Shown: positions 28,908 through 36,528 of the stretch, in pieces | Layout: each line of letters starts with the position of its first letter | How positions within the stretch are numbered: the stretch's first letter is position 1 | DNA from: Pseudomonas mangiferae | GTDB lineage: Bacteria; Pseudomonadota; Gammaproteobacteria; Pseudomonadales; Pseudomonadaceae | Reading direction: 5' to 3' | Assembly (NCBI RefSeq): GCF_007109405.1 | Contig: NZ_VJOY01000007.1 | Location: 217,123 to 281,122 of the forward strand | Length of the DNA: 64,000 nt | Notes under the pieces: model-generated | Seen by the model: only the letters and a program-made list of their open reading frames with translations | What the model was told of the DNA's origin: nothing | Databases searched by the model: none | Made by a program: the position numbers and the translations under genes

Positions 28908-29832
28908 GATCCTTCCAGAACGGGTAGAAGTTGAACCACTGCCGTGGCGCCAGCAGGCATTGGGCGGCGAGGTGGTCGGCGTAGCGCTGCACCCAGCCGG
29001 CGATCACTGCGTCACGGGTGCCGCGGCGCCACTCGATGCGTTCGGCGAACCGTTCGAGCAGCACCGTGTAGCGGCCGTCGCGCTTCAGACAACTGAGCAG
29101 GTTGAGCGGGCAGCCCAGCAGCCCGGCCAGTAGCCAGGGCCCCTGGGGGAACGGCGCCGCGTGGCCGAGGAAGTCGACGCACACGGTGCGCCCGCCGTGC
29201 AGCGGCACGCGGTCGCCGGCGATGGCCAGCCACTCGCCGCGGTCCAGCCGCTCGCTGAGCTGCATCATGCTCGCCGGGTCCAGCTCGCTCACCTGGATCA
29301 GCCGCAGGCGGTCGGCACCGGCGCTGCGCAGCAGGCGGTTGAAGTGCTCGGCGTGCTTGGTGTGCACCAGCACGTTGAGGGTGAGGTTCTCGCCCAGCTC
29401 CGCCAGGGCCTGGCAGACCTCCAGGTTGCCCAGGTGGGCGCCCACCAGCAGCTGGCCCCGGCCGCTGTGCATGGCCGCGCGCAGGCCGGCCGGGTCGTCG
29501 ATGCGCACCTGGGCCACCGCCAGCCGCCCGCCCCAGACGTCCAGCTTGTCCAGCAGGGCGTCGGCGAAGGCCATGAACTGGGCGAACAGCGAGGCGCGGG
29601 TGGGGTTGAGCCGGGGTTGCCCGCTCCAGGCGGCGAGGTAGCGCTGGTACTGGGCGATGGCGCGCCGCGCGGGCCCGCCGAAGAGGAAGAAGTAGGTGAC
29701 GATCAGGTACAGCAGCGGCGCCAGGGCGCGGCGCCCGAGGTGGCGCGCGAGCCAGGCGGTGAGGCGCATCAGCTGGAAACTGCCGCGCTCGCGCTGCGCC
29801 GCCCAGTGGCGCGACTCGCGGGGTGCGCTCAC
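28888..29832 (-). CDS. LpxL-like lysophospholipid-type acyltransferase (aryl polyene cluster)
   Basis: 314 residues with an N-terminal membrane segment (LAPLLYLIVTYFFLFGG) and the H-x4-E motif of the lauroyl/myristoyl acyltransferase family in GAHLGNLEVCQAL. It may attach the polyene acyl chain or a fatty acid to the lipid carrier. The start is GTG at 29832, overlapping the glycosyltransferase stop as GTGA; the in-frame sequence further upstream lies inside that gene. In some aryl polyene clusters glycosyltransferase and acyltransferase are one fused protein; here they are two coupled genes. Confidence 0.85.
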   Translation of the reverse strand: MSAPRESRHWAAQRERGSFQLMRLTAWLARHLGRRALAPLLYLIVTYFFLFGGPARRAIAQYQRYLAAWSGQPRLNPTRASLFAQFMAFADALLDKLDVWGGRLAVAQVRIDDPAGLRAAMHSGRGQLLVGAHLGNLEVCQALAELGENLTLNVLVHTKHAEHFNRLLRSAGADRLRLIQVSELDPASMMQLSERLDRGEWLAIAGDRVPLHGGRTVCVDFLGHAAPFPQGPWLLAGLLGCPLNLLSCLKRDGRYTVLLERFAERIEWRRGTRDAVIAGWVQRYADHLAAQCLLAPRQWFNFYPFWKDHDDTSQ

Positions 29833-30596
29833 CGGCGCCACCGCCGCAGGAGGATCGCCGGCGCGCGCCAGAGCATGCCGACGAACAGCCGCGCGTGCAT
29901 CTTCGAGATCAGCGCGTTGTCCTGCCACAGGCGGAAGTGGGAGACGCCGTCCAGGGGGTAGTGGACCCGGACCGGTAGCCAGCGCATGGGCTGCCCGCGC
30001 CAGGCCAGGCGCACCAGGATCTCCGAGTCGAAGTCCATGCGCCGGCCGATGCGCACCTGGTCGATCAGCGCCAGCACCGGCGGCAGCGGGTAGACCCGGA
30101 AGCCGCACATGGAGTCGCGGATCGACAGGGACAGGCTGTTGATCCACACCCAGACATGGGTCAGGTAGCGGGCGTAAAAGCGGCTCTTGGGCACGCTCTC
30201 GTCGAAGCGCGGGTAGCCGCAGATCAGCGCGTCGGGTTCCAGCCGCGCCGCTTCGAGGAAGTCTTCCACGTCCTCCAGGTCGTGCTGGCCGTCGGCGTCC
30301 ACCTGCAGCGCGTGGGTGTAGCCCAGGCGCGCGGCTTCCCGCAGGCCGATCATCACCGCGCCGCCCTTGCCCTGGTTCACCGCCAGGCGCACCAGGTGAA
30401 CGTCGCGCTGGTCGGCCAGGGTGTCCATCACCGCGGCGCAGGCGGGGGACGAGGCGTCATCCACCAGCAGGCAGGGCAGGTGCGCCTGCACCAGGGCCTC
30501 CACCACCACCGGCAGGGCGTGTTCGTGGTTGTACACCGGCACCACCGCGCAGGGGCGGAAGAGGGGACCGCGGCCCATGGCCAGGGCGTCACGCAT
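29829..30596 (-). CDS. Family 2 glycosyltransferase (aryl polyene cluster)
   Basis: 255 residues. The GT-A nucleotide-sugar fold is seen in CAVVPVYNHE, LLVDDASS, NQGKGGAVMIGLREA, and the metal-binding VDADGQHD. It resembles dolichol-phosphate-mannose-synthase-type enzymes and would add a sugar in the head of the aryl polyene lipid. Overlap with the upstream gene is 8 bases; with the acyltransferase it is the four-base GTGA. Confidence 0.9.
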   Translation of the reverse strand: MRDALAMGRGPLFRPCAVVPVYNHEHALPVVVEALVQAHLPCLLVDDASSPACAAVMDTLADQRDVHLVRLAVNQGKGGAVMIGLREAARLGYTHALQVDADGQHDLEDVEDFLEAARLEPDALICGYPRFDESVPKSRFYARYLTHVWVWINSLSLSIRDSMCGFRVYPLPPVLALIDQVRIGRRMDFDSEILVRLAWRGQPMRWLPVRVHYPLDGVSHFRLWQDNALISKMHARLFVGMLWRAPAILLRRWRR

Positions 30597-32283
30597 CGGG
30601 GGCGTTCTCCAGCAGGATGCGCCCCGACGAGCAGGGCGCGTCGCCGTTGCGGTAGGCGAAGTGCAGTTTGCCCCGCTCGGCGTCGAAGCGCAGGCTCAGG
30701 ACCAGGGTGTCGCCGGGCCGTATCAACTGCTGGAACTTCAGCACCTCCAGGCCGGCGAAGCGCGGCGGCAGGGCCAGGTAGCGCCGCGCCAGCTGCTGCG
30801 CCCAGTCCACCTGGACCACCCCGGGGAGCACCGGGGTGTGGGGAAAGTGGCCGCTGAAGTAGGCCAGGTCCAATGGCACCTGCAGCCGCAGCTGCCATTC
30901 GCCGTCGGTGTCCCGGGCCTCCCCGGGCTCGCCCTGCAGCGGACGTGGCGCCGCCAGGATGCGCTCCACCTCGGCCTGGGGCAGCTTGCCCTGGCTGGTG
31001 TAGGGCAGGGCCGCCAGCAGGCGCCAGCGGCGCGGCAGGGCCAGGGCCTCGCAGTGGCCGGCCAGGTGCCGGCGCAGGGTCTCGGTGAGGGCGCGTCGTC
31101 CCTGGTTGCGCAGGGCGTGCAGGCCGGCGTCGCTGGGCACCAGCAGGGCGCCCAGGGAGGCGCGGCCCTCGCGGACTACCCCCAGGCGCGCCTCGGCCAC
31201 CCAGGGGTGCTCGGCCAGGGCCCGCTCCAGCATCGGCAGGGAGATGCGCTTTTCCTCCAGCTTGACGATGCGGTCCAGGCGCCCCAGCAGGCGGAAGCGG
31301 CCGTCGGCGTCCAGTTCCGCGGCGTCGGCGGTCTGCTCGCGGTGGCCCGGCGGCAGGTAGGGCGAGGTCAGGTGCAGCGCGCCGTCGGCGTCCAGGCCCA
31401 GCGCAACCCCGGCGAACGGCTGCCAGCGCGTCTCGCCCTGGCGCCAGGCGATGCCGCCGGTCTCGGAACTGCCGTAGATTTCCGTGGGCCATTGGCCGAG
31501 GCGTTCGTGCAGGCGCGCGGCGGCCTCAGCGGGCAGCTCGCCGCCGGAGGAAAACACCCGGCGCAGTGGCCGCAGCGCCGGCCAGTCCAGGTTGTCCCCC
31601 ATGCGCTTGAGCAGCGCCGGGCTGGCCACCCAGGCGAAGGCGCCGCCCAGGGCGCGGCTCTCCCGCTGCAGGTCCTCGGGGAACGGCTGCGCCCGGCGCA
31701 GGAATGGCCGGCCGGCGCAGAGCGGCCAGAGCACGCGGAACAGCAGGCCGTAGATGTGCTGGGCGGCGACGCTGCCGAGCACCGTGGCGTCGCCCAGGCC
31801 GGCGCCCCACAGGCGCTCCAGGGCCTCCACCTCGGTGGCCAGCTGGTGCAGGGTCTTGCCGATGGGCTTGGCTTCACCGCTGGAGCCGGAGGTGCACAGC
31901 ACCAGGCGGCAGGCCTGGGGGTCGAGGTCGGCGGGGGCCAGCGGGGCGGCCTCCAGGCCGTCCAGGTCGTCCAGCCAGAGGGTGTCCGCGCCGGCCAGGC
32001 GCTCGCGGGTGCGTGGCTGGGGATCGGCTGGCAGCAGCACCTCGGCGCCGGCGCGCCAGGCGCCCAGCAGGGCGCTGGCCAGGTCGGCGGCGTCTTCCAG
32101 GTACAGCGCCACCCGGGTCACGCCGCGCTCGCGCAGGGCGCCGGCCACCACCAGGGTGCGGTGCACCAGGGCGGGGTGTTCCAGGCGCGGGCCGAGGGCC
32201 ACCGGGCGCCCGGGGCGGTTGGCGCTCAGTTGGCGGTGCAGGTCGATCCAGGTATCCGGCAGGGGCATGGCGTGCTCAGGCAT
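30589..32283 (-). CDS. Acyl-ACP synthetase fused to a C-terminal FabZ-like dehydratase (aryl polyene cluster)
   Basis: 564 residues in two parts. The first about 450 form an AMP-binding ligase: phosphate loop LCTSGSSGEAKPIGK, YGSSETGGIAW, GRLDRIVKLEEKRISL and the C-terminal YTSQGKLP lysine segment. It should activate the aromatic starter acid and load it on a carrier protein (ApeH-like). The last about 110 form a hotdog dehydratase with YFSGHFPHTPVLPGVVQ, including the catalytic His (ApeI-like). In the enterobacterial cluster these are two proteins, so this is a natural fusion coupling starter loading with dehydration. ATG at 32283; 32268 is an alternative. Confidence 0.88.
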   Translation of the reverse strand: MPEHAMPLPDTWIDLHRQLSANRPGRPVALGPRLEHPALVHRTLVVAGALRERGVTRVALYLEDAADLASALLGAWRAGAEVLLPADPQPRTRERLAGADTLWLDDLDGLEAAPLAPADLDPQACRLVLCTSGSSGEAKPIGKTLHQLATEVEALERLWGAGLGDATVLGSVAAQHIYGLLFRVLWPLCAGRPFLRRAQPFPEDLQRESRALGGAFAWVASPALLKRMGDNLDWPALRPLRRVFSSGGELPAEAAARLHERLGQWPTEIYGSSETGGIAWRQGETRWQPFAGVALGLDADGALHLTSPYLPPGHREQTADAAELDADGRFRLLGRLDRIVKLEEKRISLPMLERALAEHPWVAEARLGVVREGRASLGALLVPSDAGLHALRNQGRRALTETLRRHLAGHCEALALPRRWRLLAALPYTSQGKLPQAEVERILAAPRPLQGEPGEARDTDGEWQLRLQVPLDLAYFSGHFPHTPVLPGVVQVDWAQQLARRYLALPPRFAGLEVLKFQQLIRPGDTLVLSLRFDAERGKLHFAYRNGDAPCSSGRILLENAPDA

Positions 32284-32824
32284 GGCGGCGTACCCGCTGG
32301 CGCACCAGCCATTCGCCGGCGAACAGTGCGCCCATCAGGCCGTAGGCGATCAGCCCGGTGTACAGGGTCCACCAGGCCAGCGGCGCCCACAGCGCCAGGG
32401 CGCAGGAGACCAGCGCGCTGCACAGGAAGAAGCCGGCCCAGACCCGGGTGACCTGGCGCGTGTAGCGCACCGCGTGGGGCGGCAGGTCGGGTTCGCGCAG
32501 GCGCGCCAGGCGCTCCACCACCGGCATGCCGCGGTACAGGCTGGCGCCGAACGCGGCGAACAGCAGCAGGTTCAGCAGCACCGGGTAGCCCCGCAGCAGG
32601 TGGGGGTCGCCGGCCAGGCCCAGCAGCACGCAGAAACCCAGGCCGGCCAGGGCCAGCCAGAGCCCACCGGGGCGGGCGCCGCCGGACAGCGCCCGCAGCA
32701 GCCACAGTGCGCCCAGCAGCAGGGCGAACAGCCGGGGCGAGAGCTGGTGTTCCAGGCCGTAATAGACGGCGAAGGGGTAGGCCAGCCCCGCGAGCAGCAG
32801 GAGCAGGCCGAACAATCGATTCAT
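32276..32824 (-). CDS. Membrane protein of the COG4648/ApeG type (aryl polyene cluster)
   Basis: 182 hydrophobic residues with five or six predicted membrane segments (for example LFGLLLLLAGLAYPFAVYY and VLLNLLLFAAFGASLYRG). It resembles the small unknown-function membrane protein conserved in aryl polyene clusters between the carrier proteins and the acyl-ACP synthetase. The ATG at 32824 starts directly at the first membrane segment; a GTG at 32914 would add an unlikely 30-residue polar extension. The 136 bases between it and the carrier-protein stop are the longest gap within the operon and hold no clear feature. Confidence 0.78.
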   Translation of the reverse strand: MNRLFGLLLLLAGLAYPFAVYYGLEHQLSPRLFALLLGALWLLRALSGGARPGGLWLALAGLGFCVLLGLAGDPHLLRGYPVLLNLLLFAAFGASLYRGMPVVERLARLREPDLPPHAVRYTRQVTRVWAGFFLCSALVSCALALWAPLAWWTLYTGLIAYGLMGALFAGEWLVRQRVRRHA

Positions 32825-32960
32825 ACCGGTCACGGCCGCCGCGCGGCCCTCGTCTGCGTTCGATCCTTGCGCGTCCTTGCATTCGCTGGCGGACGCCGGA
32901 GCGTCGCCGGTCACCGCGGCGTGCGGCAGGGCGGGCGCCAGCCTGGGCCCGCCGGAGCGG

Positions 32961-33212
32961 TCAGGCGCCGCGCACCAGGCGCTCCACCACGTTGACCACG
33001 TCGCCCACGGTACGCACCGCCTTGAAGTCCTCGGCGGCGACTTTCTGCCCGGTCTGGCGCTTGATGTGGTCGATCAGGTCGACGGCGTCGATGCTGTCGA
33101 TTTCCAGGTCTTCATAGAGGTTGGCCTCGAGGGTCACCCGCGAAGGCTCCAGCTCGAACAGTTCCACCATGGCGTCGCGCAGGGCGGCGAAGATTTCATC
33201 ACGGTTCTGCAT
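32961..33212 (-). CDS. Acyl carrier protein 1 (aryl polyene cluster)
   Basis: 83 residues with the phosphopantetheine site S40 in LEIDSIDAVDL and the acidic helix II of acyl carrier proteins. It carries the growing polyene or the activated starter (ApeE/ApeF pair). It begins 9 bases after the other carrier-protein gene ends. Confidence 0.92.
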   Translation of the reverse strand: MQNRDEIFAALRDAMVELFELEPSRVTLEANLYEDLEIDSIDAVDLIDHIKRQTGQKVAAEDFKAVRTVGDVVNVVERLVRGA

Positions 33213-33221
33213 GGTGCGTCC

Positions 33222-33482
33222 TCAGGCGGCCTGGTGTGCCGAAACGAAGGCCGCGAGGCTGGCCACGTTGGCGAAGTGCGTGCGGGTGTCCTTGGCCTCG
33301 GCGTCGATCTTGATGCCGAAGCGCTTCTGGATCGCCAGGCCCAGTTCCAGGGCGTCCACCGAATCCAGGCCGAGTCCCTCGCCGAACAGGGTCAGGTCCG
33401 ACGGCAGGTCGGCCGGGGTCATGTCTTCGAGGCCGAGCGCTTCGATGATCAGGTTCTTAATCTCGAGATGCAGATCGCTCAT
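33222..33482 (-). CDS. Acyl carrier protein 2 (aryl polyene cluster)
   Basis: 86 residues with the phosphopantetheine site S41 in LGLDSVDALEL. The two tandem carrier proteins differ clearly in sequence, consistent with separate loading and elongation roles as in studied aryl polyene systems. Its start lies within the upstream acyltransferase gene (26-base overlap). Confidence 0.92.
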   Translation of the reverse strand: MSDLHLEIKNLIIEALGLEDMTPADLPSDLTLFGEGLGLDSVDALELGLAIQKRFGIKIDAEAKDTRTHFANVASLAAFVSAHQAA

Positions 33483-34272
33483 CGGCGGCGAGCTCCTTCA
33501 TGAAGTACTGATGCAAATGATCGTTGAGCCGCCGCGAGGCGAGCGGTGCGGGTCCCAGGCTGGCGAACCGGGCGGGGTCGATGGGTTCGCCGACCCGCAG
33601 GCAGACGTGGAAGCGCCGGGACGGGATGCGGTACCAGGGCTCGGCCTTGGTCAGGGTGGTGGGGTACACGCTGATCACCACCGGGGTGACCAGGCGTGCC
33701 CCGCGCAGGGCGATGGCGGCGGCGCCGCGATGGAATTCCGGCGGCCGCCCGGGAGTGGTGCGGGTGCCCTCGGGGAAGACGATCAGGGTCTGGCCCTCGC
33801 GCAGGGCGCCGGCGGCTTCGTCCAGCATGTCCAGGCTGCCGCTGTTGCTGATGTAGCCGCAGGCGCGGATCGGCCCGCGCATGCAGGGGTTGTCCCACAG
33901 GCTCTGCTTGACCACGCAGTTGCTGTCGCGGATGCAGGCGATGAGCATCACCACGTCGATCAGCGAGGGGTGGTTGGCGATCACCATCTGCCCGGGCTGG
34001 CCCAGGCGCTCCACGCCCTGGATCTCGTAGCTGAGCACGCCGCTGCGGGACATGAACTGGACGAACAGGTGGAACAGGCGGCTGACCGTGGCCCGGGCGC
34101 GGCGGCGATGGGTCAGGCGATCGCCCGGCAGCAGCGCGAGCAGCGGGAAGATCGCCACCCGCAGGATCACCCCGCCGATGCCGAACAGCGCGAAGCTCAG
34201 CGCGGTCGCCAGCAGCCGCCAGGCGAAGGGCGGGCTGTAGCGCTTCACGGATGTGGGCGTGACCAGGTCCAT
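33457..34272 (-). CDS. PlsC-like 1-acylglycerol-3-phosphate-type acyltransferase (aryl polyene cluster)
   Basis: 271 residues with an N-terminal membrane segment (LLATALSFALFGIGGVILRVAIFPLLALL) and the PlsC motifs NHPSLIDV (H-x4-D) and FPEGTRT. It probably acylates the lipid anchor of the aryl polyene. The ATG at 34272 is inside the last 28 bases of the chain-length-factor-like gene, giving tight coupling. Longer in-frame sequence upstream is the other frame of that gene. Confidence 0.87.
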   Translation of the reverse strand: MDLVTPTSVKRYSPPFAWRLLATALSFALFGIGGVILRVAIFPLLALLPGDRLTHRRRARATVSRLFHLFVQFMSRSGVLSYEIQGVERLGQPGQMVIANHPSLIDVVMLIACIRDSNCVVKQSLWDNPCMRGPIRACGYISNSGSLDMLDEAAGALREGQTLIVFPEGTRTTPGRPPEFHRGAAAIALRGARLVTPVVISVYPTTLTKAEPWYRIPSRRFHVCLRVGEPIDPARFASLGPAPLASRRLNDHLHQYFMKELAADERSASRD

Positions 34273-34958
34273 TGCCGGCGCTTCCAGTGGTGGCGGAGGG
34301 AGGGCTGCAGGCCCAGCAGGCAGCGCAGCAGGTTCAGTGAGTGGGGCCAGTCGGCGCGGGGGCCGTCGCCGTTTTCCAGGGCCAGGCTCCAGCCCTGCCC
34401 GGCGCTCAAACGCAGGGCTACGGCGTAGGGGAAGGGCACGTCGTCGATGTGACCGTCGAACAGCGCCGGCGGCGCCTCCTCGGCCACCACCAGCAGCACC
34501 GCCGGCGCGCCGTCGGCGAGCAGCCCGCAGGCGTCCAGTACGGCCTGCTCCAGGCCGTCGCCCTCGGCGGCCAGGGCGGTCATCTCGCTGGTGTCCTGGC
34601 GCAGGATCGACCACAGGCCGATGATCGCGTTGTGCACGGAGAGGCTGAACTGGGTCGGCGACAGGGGTTCGTCGCGGGCGAGGTCGGTGAGGATCGCCAG
34701 GGTCCGCGGCGTCTCGCCGTGGCGGGACAGGAACACCAGGGGCAGCGGCGGGTGGTCGGCGGCCAGGGGCCAGGCCACGTGGAACATCATCCGCGCCAGC
34801 CGGCTCAGGCGACGACGCTGCAGGGCGGGAAGGAAGCCGACATCCGGCTGCTGCTGCGCATCGATCAGCCGGCGCGGTGCCGCGCACCAGGCACGCCAGT
34901 CTTCCGCGCTGTCCAGGCCGGGGGCCCAGGCACGCCATTGGTCGATATCGAATTGCAT
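34245..34958 (-). CDS. Chain-length-factor-like ketosynthase homologue (aryl polyene cluster, first gene)
   Basis: 237 residues, about half the length of a ketosynthase, with no active-site Cys-Thr-Ser motif. The FHVAWPLAAD, VFLSRHGETPRTLAILTDLA and PTQFSLSVHNAIIGLWSI segments match the short ketoacyl-synthase N-terminal-like (PF13723-type) proteins of aryl polyene clusters. In Xenorhabdus the ApeC homologue acts as chain-length factor for ApeO, so the same pairing is inferred here. The ATG at 34958 is preferred over a GTG one codon upstream. A promoter lies about 100 bases upstream. Confidence 0.85.
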   Translation of the reverse strand: MQFDIDQWRAWAPGLDSAEDWRAWCAAPRRLIDAQQQPDVGFLPALQRRRLSRLARMMFHVAWPLAADHPPLPLVFLSRHGETPRTLAILTDLARDEPLSPTQFSLSVHNAIIGLWSILRQDTSEMTALAAEGDGLEQAVLDACGLLADGAPAVLLVVAEEAPPALFDGHIDDVPFPYAVALRLSAGQGWSLALENGDGPRADWPHSLNLLRCLLGLQPSLRHHWKRRQWTWSRPHP

Positions 34959-35063
34959 CACGCGTACAGCTCAGTCCCGGCCCTGCGGGTTGTTTTTATC
35001 CACCGGATTTCACTGCGTAACGACCGAGGGCTTGTCGTCATTTGCACCGGCAAGGGTGCCGGC

Positions 35064-35092
35064 ATTATCCCGGCCGATCGGGGTCCAGGCAA
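35064..35092 (-). promoter_or_regulatory. Predicted promoter of the aryl polyene operon
   Basis: On the minus strand TTGCCT (35092-35087) and GATAAT (35069-35064) are 17 bases apart, a good sigma70 match upstream of the first cluster gene. A CCGGCA-CCCT-TGCCGG hairpin at 35062-35047 covers the expected start site and may affect initiation or mRNA stability. Leader length would be about 100 bases. Confidence 0.5.
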
Positions 35093-35162
35093 ACGCTGCG
35101 GCCGTTTTCCGACGAGAGGCCGATAAAGGTGGAACCAACGGGCATGGGTACTGTCTGGCGGC

Positions 35163-35972
35163 TCAGCGCACCAGCAGCAGGTCGCAGGGTGGCGCCTGCA
35201 GCATGCGCTGCGCCAACTGGCCTGGATGGGGCTGGGCGTAGGGGCCGCGGGCGTGGTGGCCGAGGGCGAGCAGGGCCGTGCGGCGCTGGGCGATGGCCTC
35301 CAGAAGGGTCTCCGGCAGGCACCCGCGCCGGACGTCCAGGCCCAGCCGAGGCCCGTTGTCTGGCAGGCCGGCGCGCTCCTCGCTGAAGCGCCGCTCCATC
35401 AGCGCGCCCCGGGCCTGCCAGTAGGCGTCGGCCGGGTCCGGCGCCGCGCCGGCGTCTTCCTCGAACACGTGCAGGGCCCGCAGCTCAGCGTCGGCCGGCA
35501 GCAGCAGGTAGGTCAGCTCCAGGGCCAGCCGTGCGCAGCGGGAGGCATCCAGGGCCACCAGGGCGCGGCCATAGGGGCCGGGCTCGTCCCCGGTGGCCAG
35601 CAGCAGCGGCACCGGGCAGTCCCGGGCCAGGCGTTCCAGGTTGCTGCCGGCGAAGCGCGCTGGCGCACGGTGGTGGGCGCCCAGCACCAGGAGGTCGCAG
35701 CCGTCCTCGGCGAGGCAAGCCAGGATCGCCTCGGCGGGGCGGCCGGCGACGACGCGGATGCGCGGCTCCGGCGCCTGGGCATCGCCGGCGTCCAGGCGCT
35801 GGCGCAGCTCGGCCTCCACGTCCTCGCGCAGGGCGCCCAGGGGCGCCGCCTCCGGCAGCACGTGGAGCAGGGTCAGCCGCGCCCGGTGCTGGTCCGCCAG
35901 GTGTAGCGCGCGGCGCAACGCCCGGTCCGCCTCCAGGCTCAGGTCGTGGGCGATGAGGATGTGCTTGAACAT
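35163..35972 (-). CDS. Universal stress protein, two tandem UspA domains
   Basis: 269 residues: an N-terminal UspA domain (MFKHILIAHDLSLEADRALRRALHLA) and a second, more diverged one after about residue 140 (GRALVALDASRCARLALELTYLL). The C-terminal nucleotide-loop region HHARGPYAQPHPGQLAQRML departs from the canonical G-x2-G-x9-G(S/T) pattern, so ATP binding is uncertain. Tandem UspE-like proteins act in stationary-phase and stress responses. Its Shine-Dalgarno is placed in a small hairpin (35973-35995). It precedes the aryl polyene promoter and is read in the same direction. Confidence 0.88.
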   Translation of the reverse strand: MFKHILIAHDLSLEADRALRRALHLADQHRARLTLLHVLPEAAPLGALREDVEAELRQRLDAGDAQAPEPRIRVVAGRPAEAILACLAEDGCDLLVLGAHHRAPARFAGSNLERLARDCPVPLLLATGDEPGPYGRALVALDASRCARLALELTYLLLPADAELRALHVFEEDAGAAPDPADAYWQARGALMERRFSEERAGLPDNGPRLGLDVRRGCLPETLLEAIAQRRTALLALGHHARGPYAQPHPGQLAQRMLQAPPCDLLLVR

Positions 35973-35995
35973 GGGAGGCCCTCCGCGAAGGAGGG
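35973..35995 (-). promoter_or_regulatory. Hairpin sequestering the usp Shine-Dalgarno
   Basis: The minus strand reads CCCTCC (35995-35990), TTCGC loop, GGAGGG (35984-35979), CCTCCC, then ATG. GGAGGG is the only ribosome site and can pair perfectly with either flanking C-rich segment. Thermometer-like or protein-dependent control is an inference. Confidence 0.4.
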
Positions 35996-36029
35996 CAGTC
36001 TGCGGGGGCGCCGGGGCGGCTGCGTTGAT

Positions 36030-36476
36030 CTACGGCAACGGGGCGATGCCCTGGCCGCGCAGCCAGTCGAGCAGCTGTGGCAGCGGCAGGGCGCCGCTCT
36101 GGCGCGCCACCTCGCGGCCGTCCCGGTACAGCAGCAGGCTGGGGATCGAGCGGATGCCCAGCTGGCCGGCCAGGCGCGGGTGGGCCTCGCTGTCCAGCTT
36201 GGCCAGGCGGCAACGCCCGCGCAGGCGCGCCGCGGCCTGTTCGAACACCGGCGCGAAGGCGCGGCAGGGGCCGCACCAGGCGGCCCAGACATCCACCAGC
36301 AGCGGCAGGTCGCCCCGCGCCTGGCGGGCGAACCCGGCCTCGTCCAGGGCGAACGGCGCGTCGTTCAGCACCGGCTGCTTGCAGTAGCCGCAGCGCGGGG
36401 CATCGTCCAGCCGAGCGGACGGCAAGCGGTTGAGGCCGCCGCAGTGGGCGCAGGGGATCATCAGGGGATCGCTCAT
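36030..36476 (-). CDS. trxC: Zinc-ribbon thioredoxin TrxC
   Basis: Cytoplasmic disulfide reductase of 148 residues. An N-terminal zinc ribbon has two CxxC pairs (C9/C12 in CAHC and C29/C32 in CGYC), followed by a thioredoxin domain with redox motif W67-C68-G-P-C71 and the cis-Pro segment SIPSLLLY. This zinc-ribbon arrangement is diagnostic of thioredoxin 2. In many bacteria trxC answers to oxidative stress; no OxyR site was identified here. Lies between metY and the universal stress gene, all co-directional. Confidence 0.93.
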   Translation of the reverse strand: MSDPLMIPCAHCGGLNRLPSARLDDAPRCGYCKQPVLNDAPFALDEAGFARQARGDLPLLVDVWAAWCGPCRAFAPVFEQAAARLRGRCRLAKLDSEAHPRLAGQLGIRSIPSLLLYRDGREVARQSGALPLPQLLDWLRGQGIAPLP

Positions 36477-36528
36477 GGGAGGCTCCGTCGGGTCGAGGCT
36501 TTCCTATATGCGGCCCGTCCCGCCGGGA

